64,000 nucleotides of DNA from contig OX578137.1 of assembly GCA_951213105.1 (NCBI GenBank), forward strand, positions 80,194,104-80,258,103, given 5' to 3'. Positions 11,495 through 23,675 of the stretch are shown one piece after another. This DNA comes from Amaurobius ferox. Lineage: Eukaryota > Arthropoda > Arachnida > Araneae > Amaurobiidae. Both the position numbers and the translations under genes were made by a program. The notes under the pieces are model-generated. The model saw only the letters and a list, made by a program, of their open reading frames with translations, was not told the DNA's origin and did no database searches. The first letter of the stretch is position 1; each line of letters begins with the position of its first letter.

Positions 11495-11720
11495 ACATAT
11501 AGTGACCTCACGGTCGTCCAAACTGTTGCTCTAAGTCCTCTGGACGAGCCGGACGGCCTGGGGCTTTCACATATAGTGACCTCCTGCCACTTAAACAGCT
11601 GCTCATACCCTTAGGTGAGTCGGGTGGCCTGGGTCTTTCACATATAGTGACCGGTCTTCCAAACGGTTGCTCATGTCCTCGAACGAGTTGGACGATCTGG
11701 GTCTTCAACATATAGTGAGT
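11495..11720 (+). repeat. Three diverged SINE tails, each bounded by the same 11-base target
   Basis: The sequence ACATATAGTGA occurs at 11495, 11569, 11640 and 11709. Between these lie three SINE-tail segments (periods 74, 71 and 69 bp), each ending in a version of GACGG.CTGGG.CTTTC. The tails differ from each other at many positions while the bounding 11-mer is unchanged. The middle tail closely resembles the one at 8704-8728. Confidence 0.75.
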
Positions 11721-12450
11721 GTTTGTGTAACATTTTCCAACATATTTTGATGCTATTAATTATTTTCGAAATACAAATTAAGATGTTGCAGCCATCTCTG
11801 GTCCAAGTTCCGTGATAATTAACAATCTAATACATATCCAGGTATTCACAAAATGTACTCATTCATCTAAATCCAAGAGTCGAGATTTTGAACATAACAC
11901 AATCTTCCTGTTGTTGGGAAAATAATTGGGGGACTGTAGGAAAATAATAATTGGGAAAATAATGATAGTCTGTACCGAAACTACGTAGTCCTTATTGATA
12001 CTTGGACGAAGACGCAATTGTTCAATTCACTTAATATTTAAATATTGAAAATATTTTGGTTATATTTAGTCATAGTTCGTATTCTGTAGAAATCCCTGCT
12101 TGTAAGAAGAAAGGGAAATATTTAAAAGGAATACGAGAGCGAAAATATTTTATGTCATGGCTAATTCGAGCAGAAAATAATTAAGACGAATGAATTAAGT
12201 GTCGCTGATATAAAGGACAATTACAGTATCTTGAATGCAGAATCCGAATTCAACACTGATAGCGATCTGAACAATTTAATAGGTATCATAAATTTTATTC
12301 CAGCTGCGAATAAGAAGTGAATTGTTAATTTACTATTCATAGGGAAATGTCTGATGAGTGTTGCAAAGATTTAATTTGTCAATTAAAATTGTTGTATTCG
12401 TTTCTTGATTAAATTACGAACGGAGTTTGAATCAAATGACTTCTTCCGTT
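11721..12450. other. AT-rich stretch, nothing recognised
   Basis: No supported feature. Confidence 0.5.
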
Positions 12451-12500
12451 ATAGATAGCAATCCTTGCCATCAAGGATGGATGGCAAAGATGCTATCTAT
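12451..12500. repeat. Near-perfect hairpin with 7-nt loop
   Basis: The left arm 12451-12472 pairs with the right arm 12480-12500 with one mismatch and one missing base, leaving a loop at 12473-12479. The size is near that of a small hairpin precursor, but nothing else indicates a microRNA, and it lies beside degenerate repeats. Confidence 0.6.
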
Positions 12501-12519
12501 GGTTTCACCGAGTTTTAAG

Positions 12520-13040
12520 TATCTATTTCTCAGGAGTTCGACAGATAGGGCTTAGATTATGTCTAATATAAATTCATCATCAAATGTTTAAGGAGGTAGA
12601 GGGGTTTTTTAATGACCGACCACTTCCGGTTCCTTTTCTATTTCCATTTAAGAAAAAAAAATTGCAACATATATTTTGCAACTTAGACTATAGGTAAAGC
12701 TTAGATACTGACTGATATGGATTCAACATTTCATATTGAATAGGGAAAGATGGCTCACAAAATATTTACATAAGGTTCTTGTGATGTCACTTTCGATTCA
12801 AAAATTTACATTTTTCTTTCAACATCTATTTTTCAGGATTGCCTATAGAAAGAACTTAGATGGAAACTTCCTTGGATTTATTATCAAATTTCGCAAGGGG
12901 TTGGAGTTGACTAAGGTTTTGTACTTCCGATTCAAACTTTTTCTTTGAAATATCTATTTCAATCCATGTGCTATACATAGAGCTAAGATGATGACTAATA
13001 TGAATTCAGCATTATATTATAGAGGAAAGAGGATCTATGA
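12520..13040 (+). repeat. Degenerate tandem repeat, units about 130-190 bp
   Basis: Four segments share an ordered set of words: CTATTT, then TATAGA/TACATAGA, AGCTTAGAT or similar, GACTAATATGAATTCA or similar, and GGGAAAGA/AGGAAAGAGG. They start near 12520, 12640, 12790 and 12925. Divergence is high, so this is an old array. The 70-residue frame 12736-12948 lies within it and is not credited. Confidence 0.45.
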
Positions 13041-14500
13041 AGTTCAAGAGGAGGAAATGCACCACAGGATGCAACTTATTGCACTCGATGATGCATTCAG
13101 CCGTGTCATTCTTTTGTGCAGTTAGAAATATATCCCTGCAAGCTGTTCTATATTTGATGTTTGCATTAGGTTATATAATTATAAATTGCTGTAACTCTTA
13201 CTTCTGATTTCATATTTCGATAGTCTTCTTTTATATGCTTCTGCATTTATGCGCCTGCAAGTGCTATGAAAAGTTACTACATTGCGCTAGGTTCAATGAC
13301 GCTTTATTTGGTTATCAATCCTTATAATTTATAAAGTGAAAACTACGCAAGGTATAGAAAGTTTCAAGAATACCGTGTTACATTAATTTTAGAAGATCAC
13401 AAATATGTAAGTTTTGTAAAAGTTAAGCCCAATCTGAAAATTGCATTAATATTTTGAATAAGATGAACTATTTCTGAAAAATTTGGTGTAGTATTTTTAC
13501 ACTTTATTTTATACCTCATTTTAAAATTCAGAAATATAATAAGATTATAAAGATACATCTAACTGGACAGTAACAATATTTTTTGTTTATTTCATTACTA
13601 GTTTTTTTAGATGGAAAACTGTTTTTCAGCTCGGCGCATGAGCCAGATTGTTCATAATTGTTGTTGTTAGTTTATCCTTTTTTATATGAGATCTTATCTG
13701 TATTTATTTACGATATCTTATACGTATTGTTATTTTATCCGTATTTATTTTTTGCTCTGAAACGTAAATTAAATTTAAATAATTATTTGCAAGAAAACTG
13801 AAATTTAATGTTTATTCCAAGTACTAATTTCTCTGTTTTCAATCGCATCCTTAAAATATATATTCTAAAATAATTTCTGACATGTTAAAATTATTAACCC
13901 CCCCCCCCCCCAAAAAAAAAACCTTTAAATCTAAATAATTTAAGAGAGCAATTGGGATTTACACGGGGAGTTTTTTTAACAATGTTGAAATTTATTTAAG
14001 AAACAGGAGAATTAGCAAAAAATTCAAAATTATTTTTATTGATAATTTAAATGGTTCAAAATATTCTCTTTTTAACTATATCCCATTTGTTAATCCGCAA
14101 AATAGAAAACATTCTTTGTTTACGAAACGAAAATACTATCTGCAGAGTTTGGGGCTTAAAAATTGTCTCACTGTTTTTCCCAGAATATGTTTTCTTACTG
14201 TTTATGCGCCTTTTTTTTTCAAGTACTAAGTACAACACCGTGAAATTTGTATGGTGTATTAAGACCACATGTTTGCATATTTAAACACGAAATTTTGAAA
14301 ATAAGTTGTTTACTTTATCTTGCAAAAAAAAAAAAAATTAATGCTGCAAGCATTGTATTAAAAAATTACGGCCTTGGAAAGTATCCCAGTTCAAAAATTT
14401 TCTGTAAGTAGATATCGACTAAATAAAGTAAATAAATCGAAGTAAATAAAAATGAGGTGTATGTAAAAGTATTACATCTTTCAGCTGTAAAAATTTCTTA
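13041..14500. other. AT-rich stretch with C and A homopolymers
   Basis: Nothing gene-like. A run of C directly followed by a run of A lies at about 13899-13921. Poly-A also lies near 14326-14337. Confidence 0.5.
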
Positions 14501-14828
14501 TTGATAGCATTTATATTTTCTGAGAACAAGGAAGATGAACTTATCAAATTTAGCATGGGCAGATTCAATTCTAGCCTCCACGGCAACCGTAAGGTTTACG
14601 TCGAGGGAGAAAAGGAGGTCAAAGGGGATTATCCGCAACCGAGTGAGATCGCCATCCAAGGTGCGAAAGCAGCAAAACCATTCACTGGAAGGAGATCGAA
14701 AGATGATCTCATCAAGTCTCGACTCCAGTCGCCTACGGATCTAGGAATATGATCATAATGCCCAGTCCCCCCCCCCGCTACCTAGAAGAGTCGCTTCGTG
14801 AACGCGAGTGGAAACTCGGGTAGAACCC
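14501..14828 (+). other. GC-rich block with an 83-codon open frame, unidentified
   Basis: From about 14560 the composition changes sharply to near-balanced GC and continues to about 14935, inside the duplicated unit that follows. An open frame (14501-14752) and an overlapping one (14535-14744) exist, both rich in charged residues and without a recognised domain. Near 14765 there is a short run of C. It could be a fragment of a retroelement untranslated region or an old exon. No second copy of the part upstream of 14829 was seen in the window. Confidence 0.3.
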
Positions 14829-17399
14829 TCCACAAATTAGGTTATCGCTTTTGAGGAAGCGGATCAAAGGCTAAAAAGCCCGAGTCCAAATCGCCGAGGC
14901 TTCCAAAACGCAGAGGTGTGGAGGTGAGAATATTTTACATATACAAGATTGGTCGATGCTGGTCCCCTTAACTTAATAGGCCTATCATAAACTGTTTTTC
15001 TGGGGCAATAAAATAACCTATTAATATGAGTGGCTGGTTAAAGTCGAGGTGAAGATTATTTAGAATAAAAAGGAACTTAAATAAAATAAAATTCCAGTCT
15101 ACTTGCATAGACGTAATCAATTTATATTTTATTTGTATAATTGTATAATTTTTTGTATAATTTTTCCATAATATTTCATTTGATTTTGGTTTAAAACGAA
15201 ATTAGTGAAAAGCAATTCCTTTGAATTGCAGAGCAATCAACGTTAGCACAGATAGATAGATAGATTGTTTATTAAAGATAAAACTTAGAGGTTTTACTGG
15301 AGGATATTTGGATATTTTTAACAACATACTAACAGATACGTATAATTAAGTACGCTTGCAGTTAGTGCATTAAAAATTCAAAAATATTTTGGTATGATTT
15401 CCTTAATAACGCACGAATCCTTTTAAGCCAAAGCGAAGTTTAAATATAATTCCTTGATTTTTACCACACTAATCAAATAAAATTTCTTAATAGCAATAAA
15501 ATATCACAATATTAAAAATGGAAGATATTTTAAAGATAGATTAAAACTAATTATTTATGTAATTTTGCGAATAAACTATATTTCATTGTGTGGTTTCATA
15601 CTCTTTGTGCAGCAACTGGTATTTGAGTATCAATAGCAGACGTTACTGCAGTATCAAGAATAAAACTTGTTATATCTCATAGCATGAGAAATCTCTACGA
15701 AGAATTCCTAAAAGTCATTGCACAGGTTTGCAAACTGTGCCTCAGAGAACAGATATCCCAGGAGTGTGAAATCATTCTATGCAGTTTGTATCAAATTCAT
15801 TGTGTTGCAATCTATAGACCTTCATCCAAATTTGTAAAAAACGTAAAGGGAATTTTTGATAGGTTAAAGTGTAACACTGTAATGTATGGTGCATATTTAC
15901 AATGTATGTGTGTCAGGTGACCAAGCAAGTATCATTAGAATCTTTGTTCGCTGGAGAAAATGATTGGAAACCACTGATATTGATTCAAGTAAATGATTAA
16001 AGATTCAAGTTAGAATATCATTAGATAGGTTGTTATTGTTTCTTGCATTTCTTGGGAAAGTGGTGCTTGGCTCTTGCGTCATTCACTGCTACGCAGCATT
16101 TCCCCTTGTTTCGGGTTCAAAAATACCATTTGGTCTATTCCCCATAGTATCGGACTAATACATTCCAGGACTCGGATGTACACCTAAACAGGACCAGTCA
16201 GAGAGTCCCCATCAGTGGTGAGCCGGATAACAAATTGAAATAGTCAACTTTTCTTGACGATGATCGTAATACCACTCACGAGATGGCAGCACCACAAAAT
16301 GCAGCAAAACACTCTTTTCAGTAAGAAGGTGGCAACCGTGTTCTTCGCGTGGCAATTAGAGGACTTTAAGTGGTAGACTCATACAATTCTTACAGGCTTG
16401 ATGGAATCGTTTTTCTCTAAGAGAGGGAGTGTGCGGTGAACAAAAATATATTTTGGCCTAACTGTATATTATCGGACTAATGCATTTCGAAGCCTGGAAT
16501 TCACACCTGAACACAGTCAGCCAATCAATTTCTCCATAAATGTGATGGAATATACTTTATAAAGTATAAATATGGTAATATATAAAGTTAAAATATGGTA
16601 ATTACATATGGTACAATAGTTTATACACAAACTTTATAAAGTATGGTACAATAGTTTATACACATGGTTACAATAGTTTATAAAAATCCCTTCTCTCTTT
16701 TCAAAATTAAACATTTGTAACATATATACCTGATATTGTAAAGAAATAAAAGCGTTTTTAGCTTATATTTCAGAATATTTTTTTACTTTATAGAATAAAA
16801 ATAAGAAAAATATAAATTTCGATATCACCGACTTCGTAGAAATAATGATAATCATTACATTGCATTCACTGCTTTCTATCGATACACCAAGTTCACTTGC
16901 TAAGGTTTGATGAAGTTCTGGAATTCTCGCCATTTAATACCATATTTAGGATTTTTTAAATTAAACTTATCAAATAAATGTGTTTTTATTCTTTTCTTTG
17001 ACGAATATATTCATTATTTTTAACGAATCTTGCTTAAAATTTGATGACTTTTTGATGTTTTTCTCCCCCTTTTAATAAACGATATTTTATAATTTCCTTC
17101 TGCTAGATGTGAACGGAAATGTAATAAAAAGGAATGATAGTTGTTTTAAATCAATGCTCATTTTTACCGTCTCTCCATGCATATTTCATTTAACTTTAAC
17201 GTATCATTGTAATTTATAAGTATATTTGTCATTTATGTTCTTTGAGTATAACTGCGAAAAGCTGTTTGAAACAAAATAGTATCCATGGTGAAAAAAAGGA
17301 CATAGTCTAAGGATATTTTAAACTCTATAGACGTCTAGCCAAATACATTTTCTTAAAATATGTAAACCTCACAGAACCAGTTAAAAAGAACCGTATTCT
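14829..17399 (+). repeat. 2.57-kb tandem duplication, copy 1
   Basis: The sequence from 14829 to 17399 recurs at 17411-19985. Spot comparison of blocks across the unit found one difference: one fewer GATA unit in the microsatellite at about 15251-15264 (copy 2 has one more). The 78-residue open frame (15684-15920) is identical in both copies and has no recognised domain. The unit begins with the tail of a GC-rich block (to about 14935) and is otherwise AT-rich. Its right-hand 650 bases have a diverged relative at 21190-21720. Confidence 0.95.
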
Positions 17400-17409
17400 T
17401 TTTAACTGG
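17377..17409. repeat. Perfect 14-bp hairpin at the duplication junction
   Basis: The arms 17377-17390 and 17396-17409 are exact reverse complements around a 5-base loop. The left arm and the loop are the normal end of the unit. Bases 17400-17410 are filler found only at the junction and complete the right arm. At the end of copy 2 the same left arm is followed by unrelated sequence. Confidence 0.9.
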
Positions 17410-17410
17410 G

Positions 17411-19985
17411 TCCACAAATTAGGTTATCGCTTTTGAGGAAGCGGATCAAAGGCTAAAAAGCCCGAGTCCAAATCGCCGAGGCTTCCAAAACGCAGAGGTG
17501 TGGAGGTGAGAATATTTTACATATACAAGATTGGTCGATGCTGGTCCCCTTAACTTAATAGGCCTATCATAAACTGTTTTTCTGGGGCAATAAAATAACC
17601 TATTAATATGAGTGGCTGGTTAAAGTCGAGGTGAAGATTATTTAGAATAAAAAGGAACTTAAATAAAATAAAATTCCAGTCTACTTGCATAGACGTAATC
17701 AATTTATATTTTATTTGTATAATTGTATAATTTTTTGTATAATTTTTCCATAATATTTCATTTGATTTTGGTTTAAAACGAAATTAGTGAAAAGCAATTC
17801 CTTTGAATTGCAGAGCAATCAACGTTAGCACAGATAGATAGATAGATAGATTGTTTATTAAAGATAAAACTTAGAGGTTTTACTGGAGGATATTTGGATA
17901 TTTTTAACAACATACTAACAGATACGTATAATTAAGTACGCTTGCAGTTAGTGCATTAAAAATTCAAAAATATTTTGGTATGATTTCCTTAATAACGCAC
18001 GAATCCTTTTAAGCCAAAGCGAAGTTTAAATATAATTCCTTGATTTTTACCACACTAATCAAATAAAATTTCTTAATAGCAATAAAATATCACAATATTA
18101 AAAATGGAAGATATTTTAAAGATAGATTAAAACTAATTATTTATGTAATTTTGCGAATAAACTATATTTCATTGTGTGGTTTCATACTCTTTGTGCAGCA
18201 ACTGGTATTTGAGTATCAATAGCAGACGTTACTGCAGTATCAAGAATAAAACTTGTTATATCTCATAGCATGAGAAATCTCTACGAAGAATTCCTAAAAG
18301 TCATTGCACAGGTTTGCAAACTGTGCCTCAGAGAACAGATATCCCAGGAGTGTGAAATCATTCTATGCAGTTTGTATCAAATTCATTGTGTTGCAATCTA
18401 TAGACCTTCATCCAAATTTGTAAAAAACGTAAAGGGAATTTTTGATAGGTTAAAGTGTAACACTGTAATGTATGGTGCATATTTACAATGTATGTGTGTC
18501 AGGTGACCAAGCAAGTATCATTAGAATCTTTGTTCGCTGGAGAAAATGATTGGAAACCACTGATATTGATTCAAGTAAATGATTAAAGATTCAAGTTAGA
18601 ATATCATTAGATAGGTTGTTATTGTTTCTTGCATTTCTTGGGAAAGTGGTGCTTGGCTCTTGCGTCATTCACTGCTACGCAGCATTTCCCCTTGTTTCGG
18701 GTTCAAAAATACCATTTGGTCTATTCCCCATAGTATCGGACTAATACATTCCAGGACTCGGATGTACACCTAAACAGGACCAGTCAGAGAGTCCCCATCA
18801 GTGGTGAGCCGGATAACAAATTGAAATAGTCAACTTTTCTTGACGATGATCGTAATACCACTCACGAGATGGCAGCACCACAAAATGCAGCAAAACACTC
18901 TTTTCAGTAAGAAGGTGGCAACCGTGTTCTTCGCGTGGCAATTAGAGGACTTTAAGTGGTAGACTCATACAATTCTTACAGGCTTGATGGAATCGTTTTT
19001 CTCTAAGAGAGGGAGTGTGCGGTGAACAAAAATATATTTTGGCCTAACTGTATATTATCGGACTAATGCATTTCGAAGCCTGGAATTCACACCTGAACAC
19101 AGTCAGCCAATCAATTTCTCCATAAATGTGATGGAATATACTTTATAAAGTATAAATATGGTAATATATAAAGTTAAAATATGGTAATTACATATGGTAC
19201 AATAGTTTATACACAAACTTTATAAAGTATGGTACAATAGTTTATACACATGGTTACAATAGTTTATAAAAATCCCTTCTCTCTTTTCAAAATTAAACAT
19301 TTGTAACATATATACCTGATATTGTAAAGAAATAAAAGCGTTTTTAGCTTATATTTCAGAATATTTTTTTACTTTATAGAATAAAAATAAGAAAAATATA
19401 AATTTCGATATCACCGACTTCGTAGAAATAATGATAATCATTACATTGCATTCACTGCTTTCTATCGATACACCAAGTTCACTTGCTAAGGTTTGATGAA
19501 GTTCTGGAATTCTCGCCATTTAATACCATATTTAGGATTTTTTAAATTAAACTTATCAAATAAATGTGTTTTTATTCTTTTCTTTGACGAATATATTCAT
19601 TATTTTTAACGAATCTTGCTTAAAATTTGATGACTTTTTGATGTTTTTCTCCCCCTTTTAATAAACGATATTTTATAATTTCCTTCTGCTAGATGTGAAC
19701 GGAAATGTAATAAAAAGGAATGATAGTTGTTTTAAATCAATGCTCATTTTTACCGTCTCTCCATGCATATTTCATTTAACTTTAACGTATCATTGTAATT
19801 TATAAGTATATTTGTCATTTATGTTCTTTGAGTATAACTGCGAAAAGCTGTTTGAAACAAAATAGTATCCATGGTGAAAAAAAGGACATAGTCTAAGGAT
19901 ATTTTAAACTCTATAGACGTCTAGCCAAATACATTTTCTTAAAATATGTAAACCTCACAGAACCAGTTAAAAAGAACCGTATTCT
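17411..19985 (+). repeat. 2.57-kb tandem duplication, copy 2
   Basis: This is a near-identical direct copy of 14829-17399 with an offset of 2582 at the start and 2586 at the end. The difference is one extra GATA repeat (about 17833-17850). The identical 78-residue open frame lies at 18270-18506 and is not credited as a gene. Such high identity means a very recent duplication or an assembly artefact such as collapsed haplotypes placed in tandem. Confidence 0.95.
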
Positions 19986-20423
19986 GTGAGTATGAATTTA
20001 TTCATTTCCAAAGTGTGCAGTCTTGGCTCAATCTGCATTAAATTTGATGGCAGTTTTGACTGCAGCAAGAATACAAGGTAAGAGTGAATTTGTCGATCAC
20101 TACAACGTTTTAAAAATAGCTGCACATAACCAGGTTTATTGCTTCTATTGTGGAAATTGGCCAAATCTTACTAAAGAGGGAAACATTTCGAAACTGGACT
20201 ACGAATGCTGGTATCTGTAAAGGGAGCACATACTTAACAGCTTAAAATCTCTGTAGATAAATTTATGCGTTTGTAAATACACTGCGCGACAAAATAAAGA
20301 CAAAATTATATATTGTTTCAATATACGTCAATTAATATATTGTTATATATTTAGCTATTATTCAATACTTAGTTAATGTTCAATGGGCAAATGATAATTT
20401 ATGATGCTATCCGTGTATCCTCA
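19986..20423. other. Stretch with nothing recognised
   Basis: Overlapping 65-residue frames on both strands (about 19967-20220) have no recognised domain. Confidence 0.4.
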
Positions 20424-20605
20424 AATTTACTGATTTTGACTTCGACTAACAGACTGATTGTGACCTTTACTGATCTATTTGATTTTTATTCCTACTAATA
20501 TATTTATTTTGACTGCTAATAATACACTGATTCGGACTTCTACTAACCTACTGATTTTGACTCTTACTAATTTCCTGATTTTAATTGGTTACCTAATTAC
20601 TGATA
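20424..20605 (+). repeat. Degenerate minisatellite, period about 24-26 bp
   Basis: About seven imperfect units follow the pattern CTACTAA...TACTGATTTTGACTT. Units differ by substitutions and small indels, so the array is old. Confidence 0.65.
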
Positions 20606-21189
20606 GATTGTAGAATATGTGATACGAATCTAGCTTTCGTTTGCAGATTTATAGAATACTACTGAATTTTTCTACTGGTCTAACGGATATCCTATTTTTC
20701 GGATTTTGTGTTACAATTATATAATGTTTACATGTGTGGCATTTTAAAAAGTAGATAATTAGATGTTGCCAGTGTTTCTCAACTTTTGGCACATTTTACT
20801 TAGCACTAAACTTTTGTTCAGAATAGTTTGTTGTGACCAAATTATTTTAAAACATTGACAATTTTGTCTAATTAGATAAAACCAATGACCCTTGTTGAGT
20901 ACACTATTGGCTATCTTCTTTACTGATATGAGCAAACAGACCATGGACCTTGAATACATTGGGGAAGGAACTATATCGTCTCTAGTATTTGTCAAGGAAA
21001 TAAAAACGCCAGAACTAGGAAATAATTTTGAATGTTAATTAAATAAGTTACAGAGCATTCTGCTTGCAACCTGCAACTAGTGAAAAACATAAAATACAGA
21101 GTCCACTATCTAGTTTCTTCCTGGATGGTGGATTAATAGCTTTGTATCTGTCACCCATAGGATTTCCACTTCAGATACTATTTAAGAAT
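20606..21189. other. AT-rich stretch, nothing recognised
   Basis: No supported feature. Confidence 0.45.
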
Positions 21190-21720
21190 TCATTTCTATC
21201 TTTTTAAAGACAGATATTTGTGGAATGTTTCGATGTCTATTATTCTATTAGAAAATATATTTTATTTTTAAATTCTTAGCTCTTAATTTTATCTTAATCT
21301 TTACAGAGAGCTTGAAAGACATAAAAAATAAATTTCATTAATGTGTTAGAAATAATTATAATCATTATATTCATGCTTTCTCGTCTGTCGATGCATCAAG
21401 TAAAATTCATTTGCTCACGTTTGTGCCACAAAGGATATTTCTAGAAATTCGGTATTATGAATAAGATTTTTAAATTAGACGTATTTGGGATACTGATTTC
21501 TATTCGTTTCTTTTGAGAATATTTTCTTTTTAAAGAATTCAGTCTAAATATACGTTTGAGAAGTTTTATTTCTTTTTCTTTCCATAGGATAACATTTTTA
21601 GTATTTCCATTTAAAAAATAAATGGAACATTTATCTGGTTCAATAAAAATGAATTATTTATATTATAGTGTTAACCTAAGATCGTCAAGATCTTTGCTTA
21701 TTGCATCTTAATACTGTCTT
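21190..21720 (+). repeat. Diverged relative of the right part of the 2.57-kb unit
   Basis: The order of shared words AAATAAT.ATAATCATTA, TGCTTTCT, TCGATGCATCAAG/TCGATACACCAAG, a stretch around TTTTTAAATTA, and TTTTTATTC/CTATTCGTTTCTTT matches 16840-17010 and 19425-19590. Identity is clearly lower than between the two tandem copies, implying an earlier duplication or a dispersed repeat. Confidence 0.5.
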
Positions 21721-21760
21721 TATATACAAATCATAGTGAAAATATCATAGAGATATATTA

Positions 21761-22400
21761 AAGTATTGTGACAGGGACGAAAATTCGTGCTACAGACGAA
21801 TATACACGTTTTAAGCATCTCTGAATTAATATCAACAATTTCGAGGGGTATATGTGCTTGTTCGTATGTGTGTGTACGTAATATTTCATTAACAAGTAAA
21901 GCGTACAAGTGCATCTTAATAATTTGGTGTGATTATTACTATTAGGGAATCCTATTGATTTTAAAGACATTAAAAAGTACAGTATACCTACAAATTGTCA
22001 AATGAATTAAAACAATATTTTAATATAACAACAGAACATTCAATAATGTTTAATAAATGAACAAATTATACATAATTTATCATTAGAAAATGAATTAAAT
22101 TCATTTTAAAATTCCAGCATAATTTTTTTTCTAGAGATATTGCATATTTTATAAGTACATTTATTAAAAAAATAACATAAAATTAAGAAGGTAGAAAATG
22201 TTGTCATATATGTTGGTATTTAATGTGCAATATTATGCGATCAATCTAAAATCAAAAACACCATTCTCGTGGTTGTTTCTCGCTCCAATAATTTTAATTT
22301 TTTGACACTAAAAGTAAAAAAAAAATGGTTCAATTGTCATTTATTTTAAGGGACAATAATTAAATATCACTTGCATTTTGATGTATATTCTGCACATGAG
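21761..22400 (+). repeat. Dispersed repeat T1, diverged and truncated copy
   Basis: It starts AAGTATTGTGACAGGGACGAAAATTCG, carries a short GT microsatellite (about 21865-21875), and later the GAGATATTGCATATTTT and ATTATGCGATCAAT...CACCATTCTCGTGG blocks seen in T1 copy 1 at 364-500. The typical right end is missing. Confidence 0.55.
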
Positions 22401-22837
22401 TATTTATGAATTATTTTATTTTGAAAAATAAAGTAGTAATCAAAAGCACCGAACTTCCATGTATGTGATATTATTTAAATGTTACTAAAATTGTGTAATA
22501 ATTTTGTTTATTTGCATGTACATTTGGTTACTTTATGTACGATTATTAGATCTTTGCGCTATTAAAATATATCTCTTTTCAAATTAAATAATAAGTTAAT
22601 TACATTATTGACACTGAGAAATGTAAGCACAATTTGGATTTGGAATTTTAGAAATCCATTGATTGGAGCTCAATCTATCGGTTTTGTATAGAGGAAAATT
22701 GTAGTCAGGAATATTCTAAGTCTGTAAAGAGTTTGACAATCATATGCCATAATCACAATGTTTCAAACTAAAAATATTTAGTAATTCTCTAAAAAAATAA
22801 CTTACAAACGAAATTTCATGAAATTATGTACAACAAA

Positions 22838-22907
22838 GCCCCTGTAATCCGAATAAATTGTAATCGAAGTATGTTCGAATTAGCAAGTTGTTCGGTTTAA
22901 CAGGGGT
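22838..22907. repeat. Short palindromic remnant with pogo/Tigger-like ends
   Basis: GCCCCTGTAATCCGAAT at the left and GGTTTAACAGGGGT at the right are imperfect inverted ends 70 bases apart. The wording resembles the termini of pogo/Tigger-type DNA transposons. No transposase is present. Confidence 0.3.
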
Positions 22908-23240
22908 GTCGAGATTTCATGACATAAAAGCAATGTTGGGTTTTTGCTTCTTAGAGGGATGTCAGTTGGCATATTTGTCTTCTATTGCGCAGTCATTTCC
23001 ACCGAAAATGAACCTTACAAGAGAACTTATCACTTGACTAAGAAGTCATGTGCCTATCAATACTTGTTTTTAGTTACTCAGAGTTATGATGACCTATTCC
23101 GAGTTAATTGTTACTCAAATACTAATGGACTGCCTGAATAAGCCTTAATATTTATCCATCTGAGTAATCCTTCTCTTGAATTCGAATCAGCCAACTGTGA
23201 CACTGCAGAGTTCACTTCGAAAAAAGGAACTTGCAATTTC

Positions 23241-23450
23241 GTCCCAATAACTTAACCGTAGAGCGTCGGCTGGCCAGTTCGAAGGTCCAGAGTTCGATTC
23301 CCTGTTGGGGCAGAAAGGTTCTTTACAATAGCGCCGGAACAAATGAACCCTGTAGGTTGGCACAAAGAAGTCGAAAATCTGAATGTGGCCCTTGTACGAC
23401 TAGCACGGTTTCAGTGGTATCTGGGATATTGAGAGCTGATGATTTCAAAT
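23241..23450 (+). repeat. tRNA-derived SINE-like element with tRNA-like head
   Basis: Bases 23241-23311 can be drawn as a degenerate tRNA. GTCCCAA pairs with TTGGGGC in a 7-bp acceptor stem with one G-T pair, there is a D-arm-like TTAACCGTAGAGC, and GTTCGATTCC (23292-23301) is a B box. The anticodon arm is poorly formed, so this is not called a functional tRNA gene. Related heads at 23630-23665 and 24280-24320 show it is repeated. Confidence 0.6.
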
Positions 23451-23501
23451 AGAGAGAAAAACTACCCGCAAGAAACGTGGAGGAAAAAAATAGTATCAGG
23501 T

Positions 23502-23547
23502 ACCTCCTGCTATTTTTACCAGTGATGTGGTAAAAATAGCAGGAGGT
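23502..23547. repeat. Perfect 19-bp hairpin, 8-nt loop
   Basis: Arms 23502-23520 and 23529-23547 are exact reverse complements with loop 23521-23528. It lies between two SINE-like copies. Confidence 0.9.
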
Positions 23548-23599
23548 GGTCAGTCAGATTGTCAGTTCGTTACCAAACTGACAGTAGAGAGGGGAGAAT

Positions 23600-23675
23600 G
23601 CAGTGTCCACTTCGACAGTAAGAGCTTGCAATTTCGTCCCAATAGCTCAAAGGTAGAGCGTCGCACAGTTGTACC
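23600..23675 (+). repeat. Second tRNA-like SINE fragment
   Basis: It shares TTGCAATTTCGTCCCAATA and GTAGAGCGTCG with the copy at 23235-23270, including an A-box-like TAGCTCAAAGGTAGAGCG. It stops before the B box. Confidence 0.55.

Noticed and set aside
15684..15920. Identical 78-residue frames in both tandem copies (also 18270-18506)
   Set aside because: Identity follows from the recent duplication and is not evidence of selection. No domain, splice or promoter evidence.
23241..23311. A functional tRNA gene
   Set aside because: The acceptor stem and B box are good, but the anticodon arm is poorly paired, no clear anticodon loop exists, and related fragments nearby show a SINE-like repeat.
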